From Acanthopleura granulata (lineage: Eukaryota > Mollusca > Polyplacophora > Chitonida > Chitonidae), in contig JABBOT010000002.1 in NCBI GenBank assembly GCA_016165875.1, positions 38,715,868-38,779,867 on the forward strand: 64,000 bases of DNA, read 5' to 3'. The notes under the pieces were generated by a model. The model worked only from the letters and a program-made list of their open reading frames with translations. It was not told the DNA's origin and did not search any database. The stretch's first letter is position 1; every line of letters begins with the position of its first letter. The position numbers and the translations under genes are program-made. Below, piece after piece: positions 1 to 12,900 of this stretch.

Positions 1-370
1 AGCGTTTTTAACTCAGATCGATCAATGGCTAAACATGTAAAAGAAACAACTCCTATGTCAAACTACAAACTGGTAATAAATGTAAGTTAAAATGTCACAA
101 TGTCGTACAAGTATGTGTGACTTGAATTTTTCTGAAGTGTGATAAAAAACAATGCTCAAATTTGAACAACAATTGAATGATTATGGCTTTATAACAATTC
201 CATGTCATCAATGCATGTATTTCAGCCATATCATGGGGATTTCTTCTTTTCTGCTTTGAAAACCGATGTGCTATACACCATTATTACTGCAAAGTCTGAT
301 GTGTTCTTGCACAGCTTGCCCATGCTAGGAAGAATGCTCCACTGATCTGGCCAGCGGGTACAAGACTTAC

Positions 371-3300
371 CTTATAAAACTGGAGTGGTAGACATGCACA
401 AATGTAGCCATGAGGAACTGGCAGTCAAATCTGTCCATTATCCCACCATGACCTGGAATTGTGTCCCCAAAGTCCTGTGAAATACAAAACATGAGGATGT
501 AACTATCAAAGTTCTGTGAAATACAAAACGTAAGTATATCACACCGAACACCCTGTGATATTCATGCACAGCATAACCAACAAAGCTCAACAAACAAGTC
601 TGCAACACTGTAATGAAGGGCAATCGTGTATGTAGGTTCTCCAACAATCAAAACCAAATGAAAATGACATTTATTTCTTAATGTCATTTAGTGGTTTGTG
701 CTCCTTACAAGAATATTTCACTTCATTATAGCTATGAAGTTTATTGACGTGGGCCATAGGGATCCACTTCACTATGGCTGGTACCGGACAAGTCCCCTTA
801 CTCCAGCTCCAGTTGAACGAGAAAAAGCAGTATTTGAATCTGTAACCTCATTTCTGAAGAGATAGTGAACTAAAAAGAATCTAATACTGAAGGCAACAAA
901 CATCTAGTTTTCTTCTAAACAACTTAAAATGCATCTACAATTCAGCCTTGAGAGATGAAAAATATCAGACTGATACAATGACAGAACAGTAGGCAACAGT
1001 CTACATGTATGACATGAAACATCAGAAAGGAGTGTCACTTACCTTAATTTTAAATGCCCGCTTAAAGCCACTGGCGAAGAATCCTCCAAATGGTCCAATG
1101 ACGGAGGCAAAGCTTGACATGGAGATGGAGTGGAGCAGGAATGGGTACAGCTGGATGGTCCTCCAAGGGATACGGAACTGACAATGGAAGAACCCAGGGA
1201 GGAATTAAGATGTGTTTACTTATCAGCTGTCGTCCACAATATTTGCATCAATGCATCTGACAGTGTGGGTTAAGAGTGCAGGAAAGTAGAAAGTTAAGGA
1301 AAACAGGTAAGCTATGGTCCATATCTTGCAACTTGCTTGTCGGAGACGATGTCTGCACAGCTGATAGGTATTTTTACCGAGGGCCCTGACTGACCATAGA
1401 TAATTTCGGGATAACCATCGATCATTCAATTCTAACGCACAATTATATACATTTAGGGTCCATGGTCTGAACTGTGACACGCAAGCCTGTTCAGCTAGTG
1501 AGCATCTCACACGATTCAGAGACTGATAATAGCTCAATGCTGAGAGTAGCTTAGTTTTAATTATAGACAACACATTAGATTTGTTCTTGAAATTGCACAG
1601 TTTCCTCCCTTTGTTTCCACAATTAGCAAACTCTGTACACACAATCTCTTAAAGTGGAACTTCCTTCACCATTGTAACCAGATGTTGCTAACATGGCATT
1701 GAGCTATAATCATTTCTTCATTATAACACATAACCATTAAAACTGGCATATAACCACTGTACCTCGCACATAACCACTGTAACCAGCAATAACTACCGTA
1801 ACCAGCAATAACCACTGTAGCCAGCACATAACCATTGTAACCAGCACATAACCACTGCAACCAGAAGTTAACAATTGTAACCAACATGGCTTGCCTTCTC
1901 AGAAACCTGTGTTCATGCTGGTTTACTATATTTACTTACTTGACTGTTATTAAATGACTCCAGACTTTTTCGCTTGTATGTTGGCAGTCAATTTTTATAT
2001 GTGGCGTGACCAGGAGATACTACTGTCCTAATGTGCGATGTACAGATTTGCATGCCACAATGAAGTAAGACGAGCTGTCTTTAACGAACACTGCAGTTTG
2101 TAAATAGCGCCATCACCTCTGTCAACTGCTTATTGTTATCCAGGTCCGATGATTAACAAGAGCAAGAGAATCTAGAAATTCTCACAACATGGCCAGAACT
2201 GACCTTCACCATCTGTATGTCCGCTTCTAACAGTGAAAAAATATAGCATTACCACAGAAAAGAAGGACTGTATTGAGGAGGGTAGCTGGTATTCTGTCAG
2301 TTTGAACACAGGGTCTCTTTCACATTCCATAGATAACTGCTCATTGACCTCGTCATAGCTGAGGGGGCACACCAGGTAATCAAACTGCACCAGGATCAGT
2401 GATAGCTGAAACAACAACACAGTCATTGACTGACATTGTCATAACTGACGAGAAACAACAGGTAATCAAACTGTACCAGGATCAGGTAATCAAACTGTAC
2501 CAGGATCAAATCCTGCACTAGCAGAGGCAAACACATGTATATGTCATAAAATATTACTTTTGGTGCTAAAACTTCTAAGATCAAAAGAACTGTCAGAATC
2601 TGGAAAAATGAGTAACTTAGTCATGGATGAAATTTTAGACCAGTTAGAGCACATCAAGGCAATTTTACTAAACTGCAATGGCCATATAAAGATTCACATA
2701 ATACCACTGAACAACAGTGCATGTGTGTGAAATATAGTAGTCATTTCAGCCAGTCAGCCTGTATGGATACTGGTGAGGTGAAATAACCCAGCTCAAAGGG
2801 GTTAAGGCAGACAATGCTTAATTTGTTTTATCTCACTGATGTTCACATGGTAGAGGGAGTAATGATTATTTCACTTGTACAACGAGCCATATTAATATGC
2901 ACAAATGTAAATTACGAATAAAGCTTGAATAAACTTGTTACAAGGAGATTTTGTTTTAACGCTTTGTGGAAGGTTTGTCCTGCATTAATATCTAAAGTTG
3001 CAAGAAAAATCATCGAAAAAAAGTAACATGGAAAGACATGTATGGATTAAATGTTAGTGATAAAGTACTTACAACAATACCAAAGACAATGGTAGATACA
3101 GCTCCTCCTATGAATCCCTCCCAGGTCTTCTTAGGGGAGAGTTTGATCAGTGGAGTTTTGCCAAAGAAGAAGCCAAACATGTAGGCCATGATATCATTAC
3201 AGATGATCATGGAAACTGGAACAAGAAGCCTGAAATTACATGTAAGAACAGAGCTATGTTTAAGTCCAGGCACAGGAACATCAGGAAGGAAAATCATCAC

Positions 3301-6300
3301 TAAGGTATACATCTATGTGAAATTCAGTCATGTAGGGAAGAATAAGAAACACTTTTTCAAACATAACACATGACAATGAGTTCAGAAAATCTTGAAAAAA
3401 AAAAATGTAACCATTATTTGATCCTTAAAAATATGACCACGGAAAGATATCAGCCACACTGACTCAATCCATGATCATTTTAATTTCCATCAATTTTTCT
3501 ATGTGAAATTTAGGAGTGATGTATTTTTACTACAGACCCATAAGAAATCAACAAAATTTGCTTAAATGATGCAGCATGTATATGTACAGACCATATGAGG
3601 CCTTCAAAGATGTTCTGCATGATGAGATGTGACTGCGCCACCACAATCAGCAGGGTCACATGAGTCCAGCCAAACTGTGAACAAAAAGCCGATTACAGTA
3701 TATGATGATTAACTGAATCGTGCGAGTACATGTATTGACAGCAAATTTCTCTGTAAACCACAACGGACAAGCCCAACTGCCTTATGGCCATTTTGTCGTT
3801 TACATCATCAATCATTTCAAATTATCTGGTGAAGCTGGGACACAATCCAAACCACGGAAATATACTGTAATTTATACTTAATGTGACTTGGTAACAGTTC
3901 TTTTCCATTTCATCAAGCTGTCCATACATCATTAGTGTATTATTTCATTAACACTGACAAGTCAGGTATGATTGTACATAACAATGTGACCTATACATGC
4001 CCCAGATGGACAAATATTCACCTTTAAACACTGTAGAAACAAACAATTGGTTTGGCTTTTATTTTCTTTTATAGTAACACAGGAAATTCTATTCCGATGC
4101 ATATGTTTCAATGGACATCAGTTCAAACCTGAAAGCAACACCACCAAAGCATTGTGTGCCTTTTATCTGTACCAACTCACCAGAGTAAACTGCTTGAGGT
4201 AATGTTTCTTGACCAGGCTCATGACAAATCCTACCAGGCCAGCCACATACAGTGAGAAGGAGATAAAGCGATGGTAGACCACAAAGGGGCGCATGAATTC
4301 CTGAAACGACAGTTAAAAGTACATCAGCAAGATGTTACACTGTGAGAGAGGAGAGTCATACATACAACGTTTCATCCAACTCAAGTGCAATACAATCAAG
4401 GAAATCAAAACTGACAGGAGTTACACTAGAGTACATTCTCACTTAATCAGGACATTAAACAAACTTCAAAGTGACAATACACTGCATAGTCTCCAATGTG
4501 GTAAATTGTATGTAAACCAGTTTGCAATGTTCGCCTTAAATCCTTGACAAATTGGAATGGAACAATTTGAAAACATGACTCATAAGAAAGTGAAACCAAT
4601 ACTAGATTTTACAATGACAACGTTCAGTCATCAGTGTTCAGATATACAGATGATAGCTGATGCATTTCTCTGCTTCCCTGGTATTCAGCTACACACAATG
4701 GAGTAAAACATAAGCATGGAAGGCAGACGTACATTTACATATGACCAGGTGATCAGACATTAATTGGGTGACAGTTGAACTCACCTGTCTAGCCAGAAGA
4801 ACCCCGAAGTAATGGATCATACTCTCTCCATAGAAGAAGTAGTTGGAGGCAAAGAGGAAGTACCAGCTGAGTGTCCTGAACCAGGGTAGGTTGTGAGAAC
4901 GGTACACGATATACCCAATCGTGATGATCTCGTGGAAACATTTGATCTGCAGAGCGAAGATCTGAAACACATGGCCAAACAGTTCATCTGACAGGTTTGG
5001 AGAAATTAGAGAAACTATTCCTTCACCTGGTGTAACAATGTATGTTTGTTTAATTTAGAGGATTGATATCAACGTACATGACACCCAGCTACATCTCTTG
5101 ATATCATGGTAGAACATATGCTCCTAACAAATACATGGTAACAAAGAGAAATGTGACTATGTGAAGTTAGTGAAGTACACCCCTACTAACATTCAACATA
5201 CCTGCACATGTTCTGTTAACAAAAACAGTGACCTGCAGCTATTACTATTCAATATCTTCAATTAGGCTGTTCATCAATAATACTGAGACATGTTACAAAG
5301 AAACAATATATGGAATATAGTTTCAGTCAGACTTTAATTTAAATGGACACAAATTTGGAGATGCTCCCCAAACAGGTTCCTGTCCTGCTGAACGCCTGAA
5401 GAGTATTGGTGTATTTTGGCAATTGTCATGATAATTGTGTTGTTCTCTATTCATTAGTCTTTATACTCATATTATCATAAACTGGGGTATGCCCTTCTGT
5501 TTTTGGAACAGCATATTTAAAAACAGGTCACAGTACTACACAATAAATAGCATTAAAATGAAGATAATTTCTGGTATGGTTCTTTTACATTAATTCCTTC
5601 CATTTCTCAAATACCAGTAATTCAGAGTGTATATAAAAGCAGTATATGGTCTTTGGACTTATAATAATAATATAATATAATAAAATACAAGATCCAATTC
5701 TGCAGGATCCAATTAACAATGTATTAAAAACCACATGATGCTATTGTGCTCAGGACGTACCAGCAGTACTAGAGCAAGAGGTCCCAGGTAGATAATAAAA
5801 CAAAAAGACAGGATCATCACCCAGGTGAAGATGCCACGGATTATCCAGTTCCGCCATCTGTAATAAATGCCGGTGTTAACACCGCAAATTAAGACAGTGA
5901 GAACTTTCAGTATTTCATGTGAACATATCATACTCTCATAAATTGGGCTGATTGACTGATCTCTAAATAATTTTCCACTTGTTATAGGACGAGAAAACGA
6001 CAACGTCTTCAGTAAATTAATGATCTTAAAATGGTCTTCATAGAAGGTAAGACTGCAAAAGCAAGTGCCACTAACAGTTTCTGTCCTCAAGGCACCCACG
6101 AAATGTGAGAGAGAGGGAATGTGCAAACTCCCTGTAAATAGCCTGGGTTTGATCCCACACACTGCATGTCCTGACGTTTAATAACGCTGAATGTATATGT
6201 AAACATAAATTTACATCACTAATCACACCATTACACTCAACATCATGTTCTGAAAAAAAACCAACTGTGATTCAAACACTTTGCAGAATGCAACTAACTT

Positions 6301-9300
6301 TTTCTGTTTATCTGCACAAAGACAATTTGTGTCAAAACTCACCAAGGTCTAAGACTTTTAGAGCAGCATTCCTACATGAAGTTACATGCAACATACTTTC
6401 TCTGTTTATCTAAATAACGATAACTTGAGTTCAAACTCACCCATGATCTTTTAGGGTGACACACCATAGTATGAAACAGGTTTTTCCTGTTTATCTAAAC
6501 AAAGACAATTTCTGTTCAAACTCACCTTGGGGTAAGGTCCTTAAGAGCAGCATCCAACACATCAGTGGTTCTGTCTGAGGCCTGGGGTAAGGAGGAGATG
6601 TCAGTTGCTGTGGGAAGAGCTCCATCATCTGTATCGTCTTCTCCCAAACACCTGGCAGATTCAGGCCCCTACACCGTACATCAAAGGACAATTTCATAGA
6701 CAGCTGCATCTCAACTGTACAAGATAGTGTTAAACATATATCAGTTTTGATTCCTCATTCACAGAAACTGATGAGCATAATTCTGATTTAAAAATCTTAA
6801 ACAGGTGAACATGGTAGAGATTCCCAAATCATAGACATTTGAATATGCTTAGAGTAAAAAATCAGAGGCAGGTGAACATGGTTAAAATCCCCAAATCAGA
6901 GACAGAGGAACATGGTTAAAATCCCCAAATCAGAGACAGAGGAACATGGATAAAATCCCCAAATCAGAGACAGAGGAACATGGTTAAAATCCCCAAATCA
7001 GAGACAGAGGAACATGGTTAAAATCCCCAAATCAGAGACAGGTGAACATGGTTAAAATCCCCAAATCAGAGACAGAGGAACATGGTTAACATTCCCAAAT
7101 AAGAGACAGGTGAACATGGTTAACATTCCCAAATAAGAGACAGGTGAACATGGTTAACATCCCAAATCAGATACAGGTGAACATGGTTAAAATCCCCAAA
7201 TCAGAGACCGGTGAACATGGTTAAGATTAAAAAATCATGGACAGTTGAACATGGTTAAGATTCCCAAATCATACAGGTGAAAAATAGGCAAGATTTAGGA
7301 TGGGAGTATTTAATTAACATTCCAGAGACAAGTGAATATGGTTCTGTTATATATATCTCATGATATATGACAGGAGTCAAATATAAGTAACATGCACAAA
7401 GTACACTTTGTAACACAAATCAGGTGTACAGAAAAATTTTCACTTCCACAAGTTTTATTAATGTCAAATTTAGGTGAAGACTGAAGAGACTTCTTCAGAT
7501 ATATATTTTACGTGTAAACAGCATTTGTCTGAAATGCCATAATTAATCCGAGCAGGCTCCACAGCAAGATAATTGCAATAATGTGGGCTAACAACCTGCA
7601 TGCACTATGGATTTTCTAGACACCCAGTCACATAAATGAATGCACCACACAGGGCATAGAGATTACTACATGTGTAACACAAGGGAAAGTGAGCATGGTT
7701 CCAATACCTAAATAACAGGACCTGAAGCCTATGAATCTGATTCCTAAATCACACAGTGATGAGCATAATTCTGATTCCTAAACCACACCGACATGTGAGC
7801 TTAGGTACAGGTGCATGCACCCGTTTGATGTTGTACAAGACAAAAATAGAATGAGAGATAATTATCTCCCTTCATTACCACTAGATTTGATCAATCCATA
7901 TTGATTACCCAGCAAATCAATGGTCAGAGCATGTAGTTCCACATACAAATACATGTAGTTGGCCTTTTCACACAGGAAGGAAGTCATACAAATATTTCTG
8001 GTTTAGACAGATGCAGTTGACTTAACATCATTAACAAAGTATTACAGTACAAGTACCTTCAATGTTTCACTACATCACTTGTTTATCAGAATCTCATGAT
8101 TGTGTCTGCCCTTCTTTTAACATCACCAATGAACATCTGATTTGAACCTATCTAAATCCATCCACTGGATTATAAGACATGTGTCAAAGTGCCATAGCAT
8201 TACTCCTTTTCATATATGTTAATATCATAAACATAGCGTCAGTTCAAACAAAAAGAAACAAAACAAAAGCCAGATAGGAATTTCGAGTGCACATGGCTGG
8301 GATTTCTTTGCTGCTGGATAAACAAACTCTTGTGGCTACGGTTAAGCATTGTAACCTTAGAGAGTCACACAAAATTCAGCCCATTTCATGCTTGTTGAGT
8401 CCTTCTAACATTTGAGACTATGTACATCAGCTCTAGGACAGAGAGAAACTCTGGAAAGTGGATATACTGAGCTGTCACCAACGTCTGTAATGCTAAAACA
8501 TAGGCAGGAATGACCATGTGTTCACATTTATCCACGGTACAACGCGTTCTGCTCATGTGCAAATATGCACAACTCGAAACCGCTAACTGGCTTATTAAGG
8601 TCAAATTATATGAGACTGATTCAAGAGCACAATTGAATCTTTTCACTGCGCCTCACAGCAACATTATTTGTTTCTGGACACACAAAATGACAAACTTATG
8701 AACGATTTTGGAATGTTATCTACTGAGTTTCTTGGGCTAAAAACTAGGAATTCAGCAATTTTGCAATGAGTTTATAAGAAACTGCAGACTGGACATGAAA
8801 CCAAATACAGGTCCATCAATGAAAAGGTGAACATGTTTCTCACAGTTACAGTAGTACACTTAAAACAGTAGATTTAGATCACTATAAATTATAAGCCATG
8901 TCTTCTCTCACACTGACAGGGAGATACAGTATTATCTGAGATTGCTCAGATGGTGAAATTTGCATCAGAAATGACGCTGACGTTCAGATTTCACGTCTGA
9001 GACCTGTGTTACACTCAACCATGCGACAATGCGATCTGACTTTCAGACCGCCCCTCTACTCCTGCGAAACAAGCCTAACATGGGCCTAAATTGTTATAAA
9101 CTTCTCCCTGGAAACATATATAACTACATAACATGTTATTAGCCCATCTAAGGTAGATTTATAGTTTGAGACTGGTATCCTTCCAGTGATAACTACCAGA
9201 AAACTGTCCATTGTCGATATGCGTTCAAGATGTTGAGAGTTTTAAGCAAGGGGGTCATTTTGGAATTGCTTTCGGTGGGCAACAGAGAGCAGAATAATTT

Positions 9301-9841
9301 AGATAGGCTGAATAGAATGGTATGTAGTCACCAAGGTTTCTCGAGAGAAGTCTTATCACAGTTTTAGGCTCATGCTTGGCACATTTCTTGGACGCGGAAG
9401 GACGGCCTAAAAGTCAGATCGCATTGCCGGTAGAATATAGGGCAGGTCTCAGAAGTGGAAATTTCTCATATGATTTCTAATATAAATTTCAACGTCTGAT
9501 TAACCTCGGTCTACATACAGTAGTAAAACAGACTGAAGCTTCACACTACGGAAGACAATTTGTGCAGAAGTTTGCACTAATAACCTGAATGGCTGAGATA
9601 ATGTATTTCCAAAAGCTTTCCATAAGCCTGTCGCCTTGTTAACAACAGGCTTAACCGACTGTTATCAAATAGCACGGCGATACTTGCAGTTACCAAATTG
9701 ATGGATAAATTATGAACACACTGCAACAACAACAACAAACCCGTCAGTTAGTTTTTGACTCCATGCAACCACTCCCGTGAGTCTCACCTCATCCTGTGGG
9801 GCCTGCTTGTCTTCTGGAGCCCTGTGTCGCAGTTCCGACAT
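371..9841 (-). CDS. CDS2: CDP-diacylglycerol synthase (phosphatidate cytidylyltransferase), CDS1/CDS2 family, 3' end cut by window edge
   Basis: Makes CDP-diacylglycerol from CTP and phosphatidate in the ER membrane, the precursor of phosphatidylinositol and cardiolipin (family knowledge). Exons, 5' to 3' on the minus strand: 9841-9788, 6668-6526, 5857-5761, 4961-4785, 4300-4181, 3674-3592, 3229-3073, 2405-2253, 1177-1043, 474-371. All junctions are GT/AG and phases agree, giving 407 residues. The start [13 protein letters not shown] resembles vertebrate CDS2. A hydrophilic acidic N-terminus (to about residue 65) is followed by several membrane segments. Strong landmarks are [39 protein letters not shown], and [13 protein letters not shown]. 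The family signature S-x2-KR-x4-KD...PGHGG-x-x-DR-x-D is intact at residues 364-390. About 45-50 C-terminal residues are missing: the last visible exon ends in phase 2 at 371 and nothing in 1-370 continues it. Animals have one or two paralogues; the symbol is by similarity, and CDS1 is equally possible. Confidence 0.95.
1672..1885. repeat. Tandem repeat, about 20-bp unit, CDS intron 8
   Basis: Units like CATAACCACTGTAACCAGCA recur with starts about 19-20 bp apart (ACCACTGT-like blocks at 1753, 1773, 1792, 1811, 1831, 1851). Around ten imperfect copies lie in the intron between the exons ending at 2253 and starting at 1177. The open frame seen across it on the minus strand is a by-product of the repeat. 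Confidence 0.8.
2374..2508. repeat. Exon fragment duplicated into the adjacent intron
   Basis: The 24-base string GGTAATCAAACTG(C/T)ACCAGGATCA occurs once at the start of CDS exon 8 (about 2375-2398) and twice in tandem in the neighbouring intron (2461-2484 and 2485-2508). The two intronic copies are identical to each other and differ from the exon by one base. Confidence 0.85.
2590..2640 (+). repeat. Half-copy of the 213-bp inverted-repeat element
   Basis: A stretch reading CAGAATC-GG-AAAAATGAG-AACTTAGTCATGGA-GAAAT-TTA matches the right half of the element at 46842-47054 with a few substitutions. It lies in CDS intron 7. Confidence 0.6.
6840..7275. repeat. Minisatellite, 34-bp unit, CDS intron 1
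   Basis: Unit reads approximately AAATCAGAGACAGAGGAACA + TGGTTAAAATCCCC. Exact 34-bp spacing is seen between starts at 6893 and 6927 and onward, giving about 11-12 copies. Variants carry GGTGAACATGG for GAGGAACATGG, and later units shorten and lose the CCCC run. Degenerate single units continue to about 7275. Confidence 0.9.
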
Positions 9842-9992
9842 TTACGCGGACTTACAGGGAGCTTAAATTTACCAGAAAACCGCAGATCACCGTCGCAACG
9901 GATTCACTGCTCTGCGTATAGTCGATATAGCCTCCAACACCTGTACTCTCGTTCCGCCAAACGAGAGTTTGTTGTGATAACAACTGATAAAA
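9842..9992. promoter_or_regulatory. Shared bidirectional promoter / 5'UTR region between CDS and MCU
   Basis: Only 151 bp separate the two divergent start codons, so both 5'UTRs and core promoter elements must lie here or overlap the first exons, unless an unseen upstream non-coding exon exists. I see no clear TATA box. An inverted repeat, CTCTCGTT (9946-9953) and AACGAGAG (9960-9967), flanks the core CCGCCA. The MCU start sits in AAAATGGCGACC (9991-10002), close to the YY1-type initiator motif AANATGGCGNC that often marks TATA-less transcription starts. Transcription start sites cannot be placed from sequence alone. Confidence 0.6.
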
Positions 9993-12900
9993 ATGGCGAC
10001 CAAGGCGGTGGCGTTGATCCGACAAGCAGCCTGTTTCTCCCAGAGATTATCTGGTAGGCCATCACTGATCGCGGGACATTTCAAGGTAAGTTCTTTCCTG
10101 GTAGGATATATTACTTCTGGTGGTGAAAGCGTTTTGCATTTTTTTTTGTCAAGCTTAAGTTGATCCGCACATAACGGTGCGGTGGCTCACAAGAGGAGGC
10201 AAACGACCCGCACCCAGGTGCGCCGCGGCAGTGAGGCCTGTATAGTGAAAAGACTTTATTAGCATTATACTGAAGTAGTACAGCAGTGTTTCGAACTGAG
10301 TGTCAATCGTGGACTCATTCAGAAACCTTTTGTTTTGAAATTATGTCCTAGACATGCTGTTCTATCTTAGTAATGCAGGAGGATTGCGCCTACATTGCAA
10401 GTTTATATTATCCGTTTCGTCTGCTACGAGTGTACCATTTATTTTAAGCACTATGCAGGAGTGTTGCCTCCATAATCTTCGGACATCAAATTAGAACAGC
10501 AGTTCTACGTGTGCATTTGTTTGAAGATTTTTTTTTCTTCTCATTTATATTTTAACTGAATATAATAAGTTTAGCATCTTGTCATAAACAATACATGTAG
10601 GTGTGACTTGAATGCATTAAATACTACTACCAGAATGGGGGCAGAATGTTCTGTATGACAGGTGTTGCCTATTGATCTATTTATTTCATTGTCATACACC
10701 GGACTTCTACAACCGCAGTCAGGTTTTTTGGTGGACTAACTGGACAGAGCACTGGGCCTTAGCCAGACACAAGTATCTGATAAACTCCAATCATTGCTGT
10801 TACATAAGATGTGTAGGCCTACATTTAAAAGTGAGAGCAAGGGATTAATTCTTAATATAGTAAAAAATCATTTCGGCCAAAGTTTTGTATCACAAAACAC
10901 CACCCACAAACAAAAACTCATTGTTACTTGTATTTTTTCTGGAAATGATTTTTAGCTTGCCTTTGCAAAGTACAGATGTAACTCATGTCATATTCCAAAG
11001 CTTTGAGGACAGCATCCAGTAACTTTGTAAACAATGTGAAGATAAATGTTAAGAATGGTATCTTTAAAATGTACTACATTTACTGAGCTCCAGTTTGCAT
11101 ACATGTAAAGCAGAATAACATGAGGGGGGTATTTCATTTTTGAAGTCCAGTGTGCGTACTAATTACCATAAATTATGAGAAGTCAAAGTACATATAAATG
11201 TACTGATAGACTGACTTTGTTTGACATTCTGCAAGTGGCAGTCAGGCATACAGATGCATGTTACTTGACAGTACTTGACATACTTGTAAAGTGATGGCTC
11301 GACAAGTGAAATGTAAACACATCCATGGCTGATTTGGCATGCCTGAGAACTTTCTGAGAAGTTACAATATGACCAGAATACACTTTTCACATTTCTGTAA
11401 TTCTTCAACCATTTCACATGTTCACAACTTGTTTATTGAAGCTTATTTTGAGGACATTATTCTCTGTAGACTGATAAACTTTTAACTTCTGCCTCATGTG
11501 AAGCTTTGCAAAGGAACAACCCAACCAATGTAGTTTTGTCTCCAAATAAAATTAAGAAGATGCATAAATAGCACAGAAAGGTGCTCTTTCATGTGCAAAA
11601 CAGTCAAGGATTTAGGGTTTGTTGAAATTGTATTCTGGTCGTCACACAATGACATGTACATGCTTTGAACAATGTTGGGTGAGTCAACCAGTTTACTGCC
11701 AGAGATTGGTGTTAATATGTTGGATGGATATTCTTTTGGAAGTGTGTTTGTAAGCTTATAGAATGCACATTCGCTCACCCTGTATATAAATTTTGTCTAA
11801 GTTTTGCTCAAGAGTCAAGACAGAAAATAATTATATGTTTACATGTATAAATGTATTTCACCTCTGTATGAGAGTTTGCTATGGATCTAGGGACAATTAA
11901 CCTTTTTCGTTTTGTCATAATGGTACACATGTACCAAATAAGTTATGCAAGAAATATCCCACACTATTGCGAAACTATTTTTTGTTACAAAGAGTAAAAG
12001 ATATATTATTTTATGCATTTACTGGAGGAAGTACACAGAAACAGGAGGAAGTATGTTCTCTGTTGATACTACCAACTGATTGAAAAGTGGAATTACTTTC
12101 TTTAAAACCCCTAGGTTTTTGAGCTTGTAACTTGGCTCTTATTTACTGTCTTTGTATTGAAGGTTATAGCCTTGCTATGCTCTGGTGTCATGAAAATTGT
12201 GATTGATGCACAGTGTAGCCTACATATTGTAGAATGTTTGCTCATTTCCAAATTGCTAAAAGCTTGTATACTGCATGAATTTGTTTTTTCACATTCACAT
12301 TAATTTGTAATATCGCAAGTCGGTGAAAATGTATAGTTCACAACTCCTTGGCATTATTCTAATCCATCCCTCCTCATAAAGCACCCAGATAATACAGGTG
12401 GGGATAATAGTATGGCTCTCTAATTTTACCACATTCAGTAGCAAACCCCGCAGACAAGTGCAATTAAACAAAGATGAACTGCAGTGTACTTGTATCTTGA
12501 GGCCGGCAGTGGCTGTACCCATGTTTTTCTGCCTGTTGCTAGGGGTACTTGAAATACATGCACATGTGCTCCTGTATATCTTTCCTCAGTCATGTGAAGG
12601 GCATCCTGTTGCAGCAGGTCTGGTGTTGGCTGGGCAAAGACCAGTTATATATAGACTGGACAACACTTGGGAGTATGTGGCTTATAGCTCCCCAGCCTAT
12701 ATATATATGTTTATACCTGGTCTAACTGTGTAGAGTGATCCCAGCACACATGGCATTTTAGGCCATGTTACGTTTACATGTATGTATAGCTTTACAGTGC
12801 ACATTTCCAGTGTTTACGTGTAGATTAAGCAGGACATGTGCATTAAAACCATAAAATACATGAATATGAAGACAAACTGTGTCCTTATGGCATTGTCACT

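Noticed and set aside
301..360. Last exon of the CDS gene in 1-360
   Set aside because: No segment continues the phase-2 end at 371 or resembles the family's C-terminus; the remaining exon is judged to be outside the window.
1223..1642. 139-codon minus-strand frame
   Set aside because: Lies in CDS intron 8, with no domain, no conserved motif and no matching splice structure.
5713..6162. 149-codon minus-strand frame as a separate gene
   Set aside because: Only its 3' part (5857-5761) is coding, as CDS exon 3; the upstream portion is intron read-through.
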